Shown here: piece after piece, positions 27,562 through 27,950 of the stretch
Layout: each line of letters starts with the position of its first letter
How positions within the stretch are numbered: position 1 is the first letter of the stretch
Assembly: GCA_016987375.1 (NCBI GenBank)
Contig: PJRA01000196.1
Coordinates: 784,975-812,924 of the forward strand
DNA: 27,950 bases
Reading direction: 5' to 3'
Origin: Brachionus koreanus
Lineage: Eukaryota > Rotifera > Eurotatoria > Ploima > Brachionidae
The notes under the pieces: generated by a model
What the model was told of the DNA's origin: nothing
What the model saw: only the letters and a program-made list of their open reading frames with translations
Database searches by the model: none
Position numbers and translations under genes: made by a program

Positions 27562-27950
27562 TTAACCGTATTTCATCAAATACAAGTAAGCACAAATAGA
27601 ATCATCACCAAAATCTCCAAAACTTTTACCAAAAGGTCCAAAAATTGTTCTGCAAAATGTATCAACTGATACAAAATTTGTATCATCCAAATTTAGTCTG
27701 TGCAAAAACTGTGCAATTGTACAAAACAGTATATGCATTAGGAAATTGTTAAAATTAAATTGCAGAAGTTTTAGGTTTTGGTACAAAATAGAAAAATTGA
27801 ACAAAAATAATACTAAAAAAGCTAATAACTTTTTTTCTGAAGGATTATAATATAGTTCTGTATGTGCAACAAACTGCAACATACTTAGTTGCACCAAGTC
27901 ACAAAGTCTGCTAATGATGTGCAAAATCTCTGCAAATGCACTATAGCCAA
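27562..27950 (-). CDS. Unrecognised ORF entering from the right edge
   Basis: The minus-strand frame is open from the window end to a stop at 27562, about 129 codons, reading GYSAFAEILHIISRLCDLVQ at the start. A hydrophobic stretch (LLAFLVLFLFNFSILY) could be a membrane helix. The end is FGPFGKSFGDFGDDSICAYL and then YLMKYG. ORFs this long are rare in the AT-rich background, so it may be an exon. A GTTAAA at the end (TACG|GTTAAA) could be a donor. It includes QFLHRLNLDDTNF, whose DNA also occurs in the hairpin at 7401-7490, so a transposon origin is possible. No family recognised. Confidence 0.4.
   Translation of the reverse strand, partial: GYSAFAEILHIISRLCDLVQLSMLQFVAHTELYYNPSEKKLLAFLVLFLFNFSILYQNLKLLQFNFNNFLMHILFCTIAQFLHRLNLDDTNFVSVDTFCRTIFGPFGKSFGDFGDDSICAYLYLMKYG

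Overview
This window looks like nuclear DNA from a small AT-rich invertebrate. A Brachionus-like monogonont rotifer is my best guess. The evidence is eukaryotic genes with introns as short as about 55 bp, a DUF229-family gene, and abundant Tc1-like transposases of a type I associate with rotifers and similar invertebrates. The species call is inference, because nothing here identifies it directly. A run of 612 N (13437-14048) marks an assembly gap.

Host genes I can support are as follows. (1) The 3' exon of an RS-domain cyclophilin (PPIG/NKTR-like) on + at 2538-3394. (2) A frameshifted C-type-lectin-like domain on - at 1451-1914. (3) A membrane progestin receptor-like PAQR gene on -, with exons 12308-12100 and 9307-8536. 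Their reading frames join exactly at a GT...AG intron of 2.8 kb that is packed with transposon debris. (4) An unrecognised first exon on - at 15404-15122. (5) A three-exon DUF229 gene on -, 24837-22834, whose small introns can be resolved to the base. (6) 6-phosphogluconolactonase on -, 26313-25576. (7) The 3' exon of a PDRG1 (prefoldin-like) gene on -, 26668-26398. (8) An unrecognised ORF on - that runs off the right edge, 27562-27950.

The rest is a dense layer of transposable elements, mostly decayed. It includes a LINE RT remnant (about 300-850), a 2.84-kb Tc1-type element with TIRs and TA duplications (4013-6852) that was later hit by a retroposon carrying its own ORF and by a pogo/Tigger element, and a second Tc1 remnant with a tRNA-derived SINE inside it (9565-10589). 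There is also a MULE remnant with TIR-like flanks (10931-11700), LINE 3' ends (13036-13203, 18717-19145, 20290-20400), two mariner remnants (16695-17345, 20720-20845), and the GC-rich 3' end of an LTR retrotransposon (19372 to about 20086). An undescribed repeat family has two copies (3570-3948 and 21428-21766). Three near-perfect local inverted duplications (947-1186, 7401-7490, 20384-20574) also occur.

The most interesting points are four. The first is the nested element at 4013-6852, with its RT-less, coiled-coil-coding, (AATA)n-tailed insert. The second is the PDRG1 to PGLS junction, whose 84 bp contain a poly(A) signal followed by a splice acceptor just before the PGLS start, as expected for a trans-spliced operon. 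The third is the set of in-situ inverted duplications. The fourth is the GC-rich LTR element island. No CRISPR array, rRNA gene or convincing stand-alone tRNA gene was seen.
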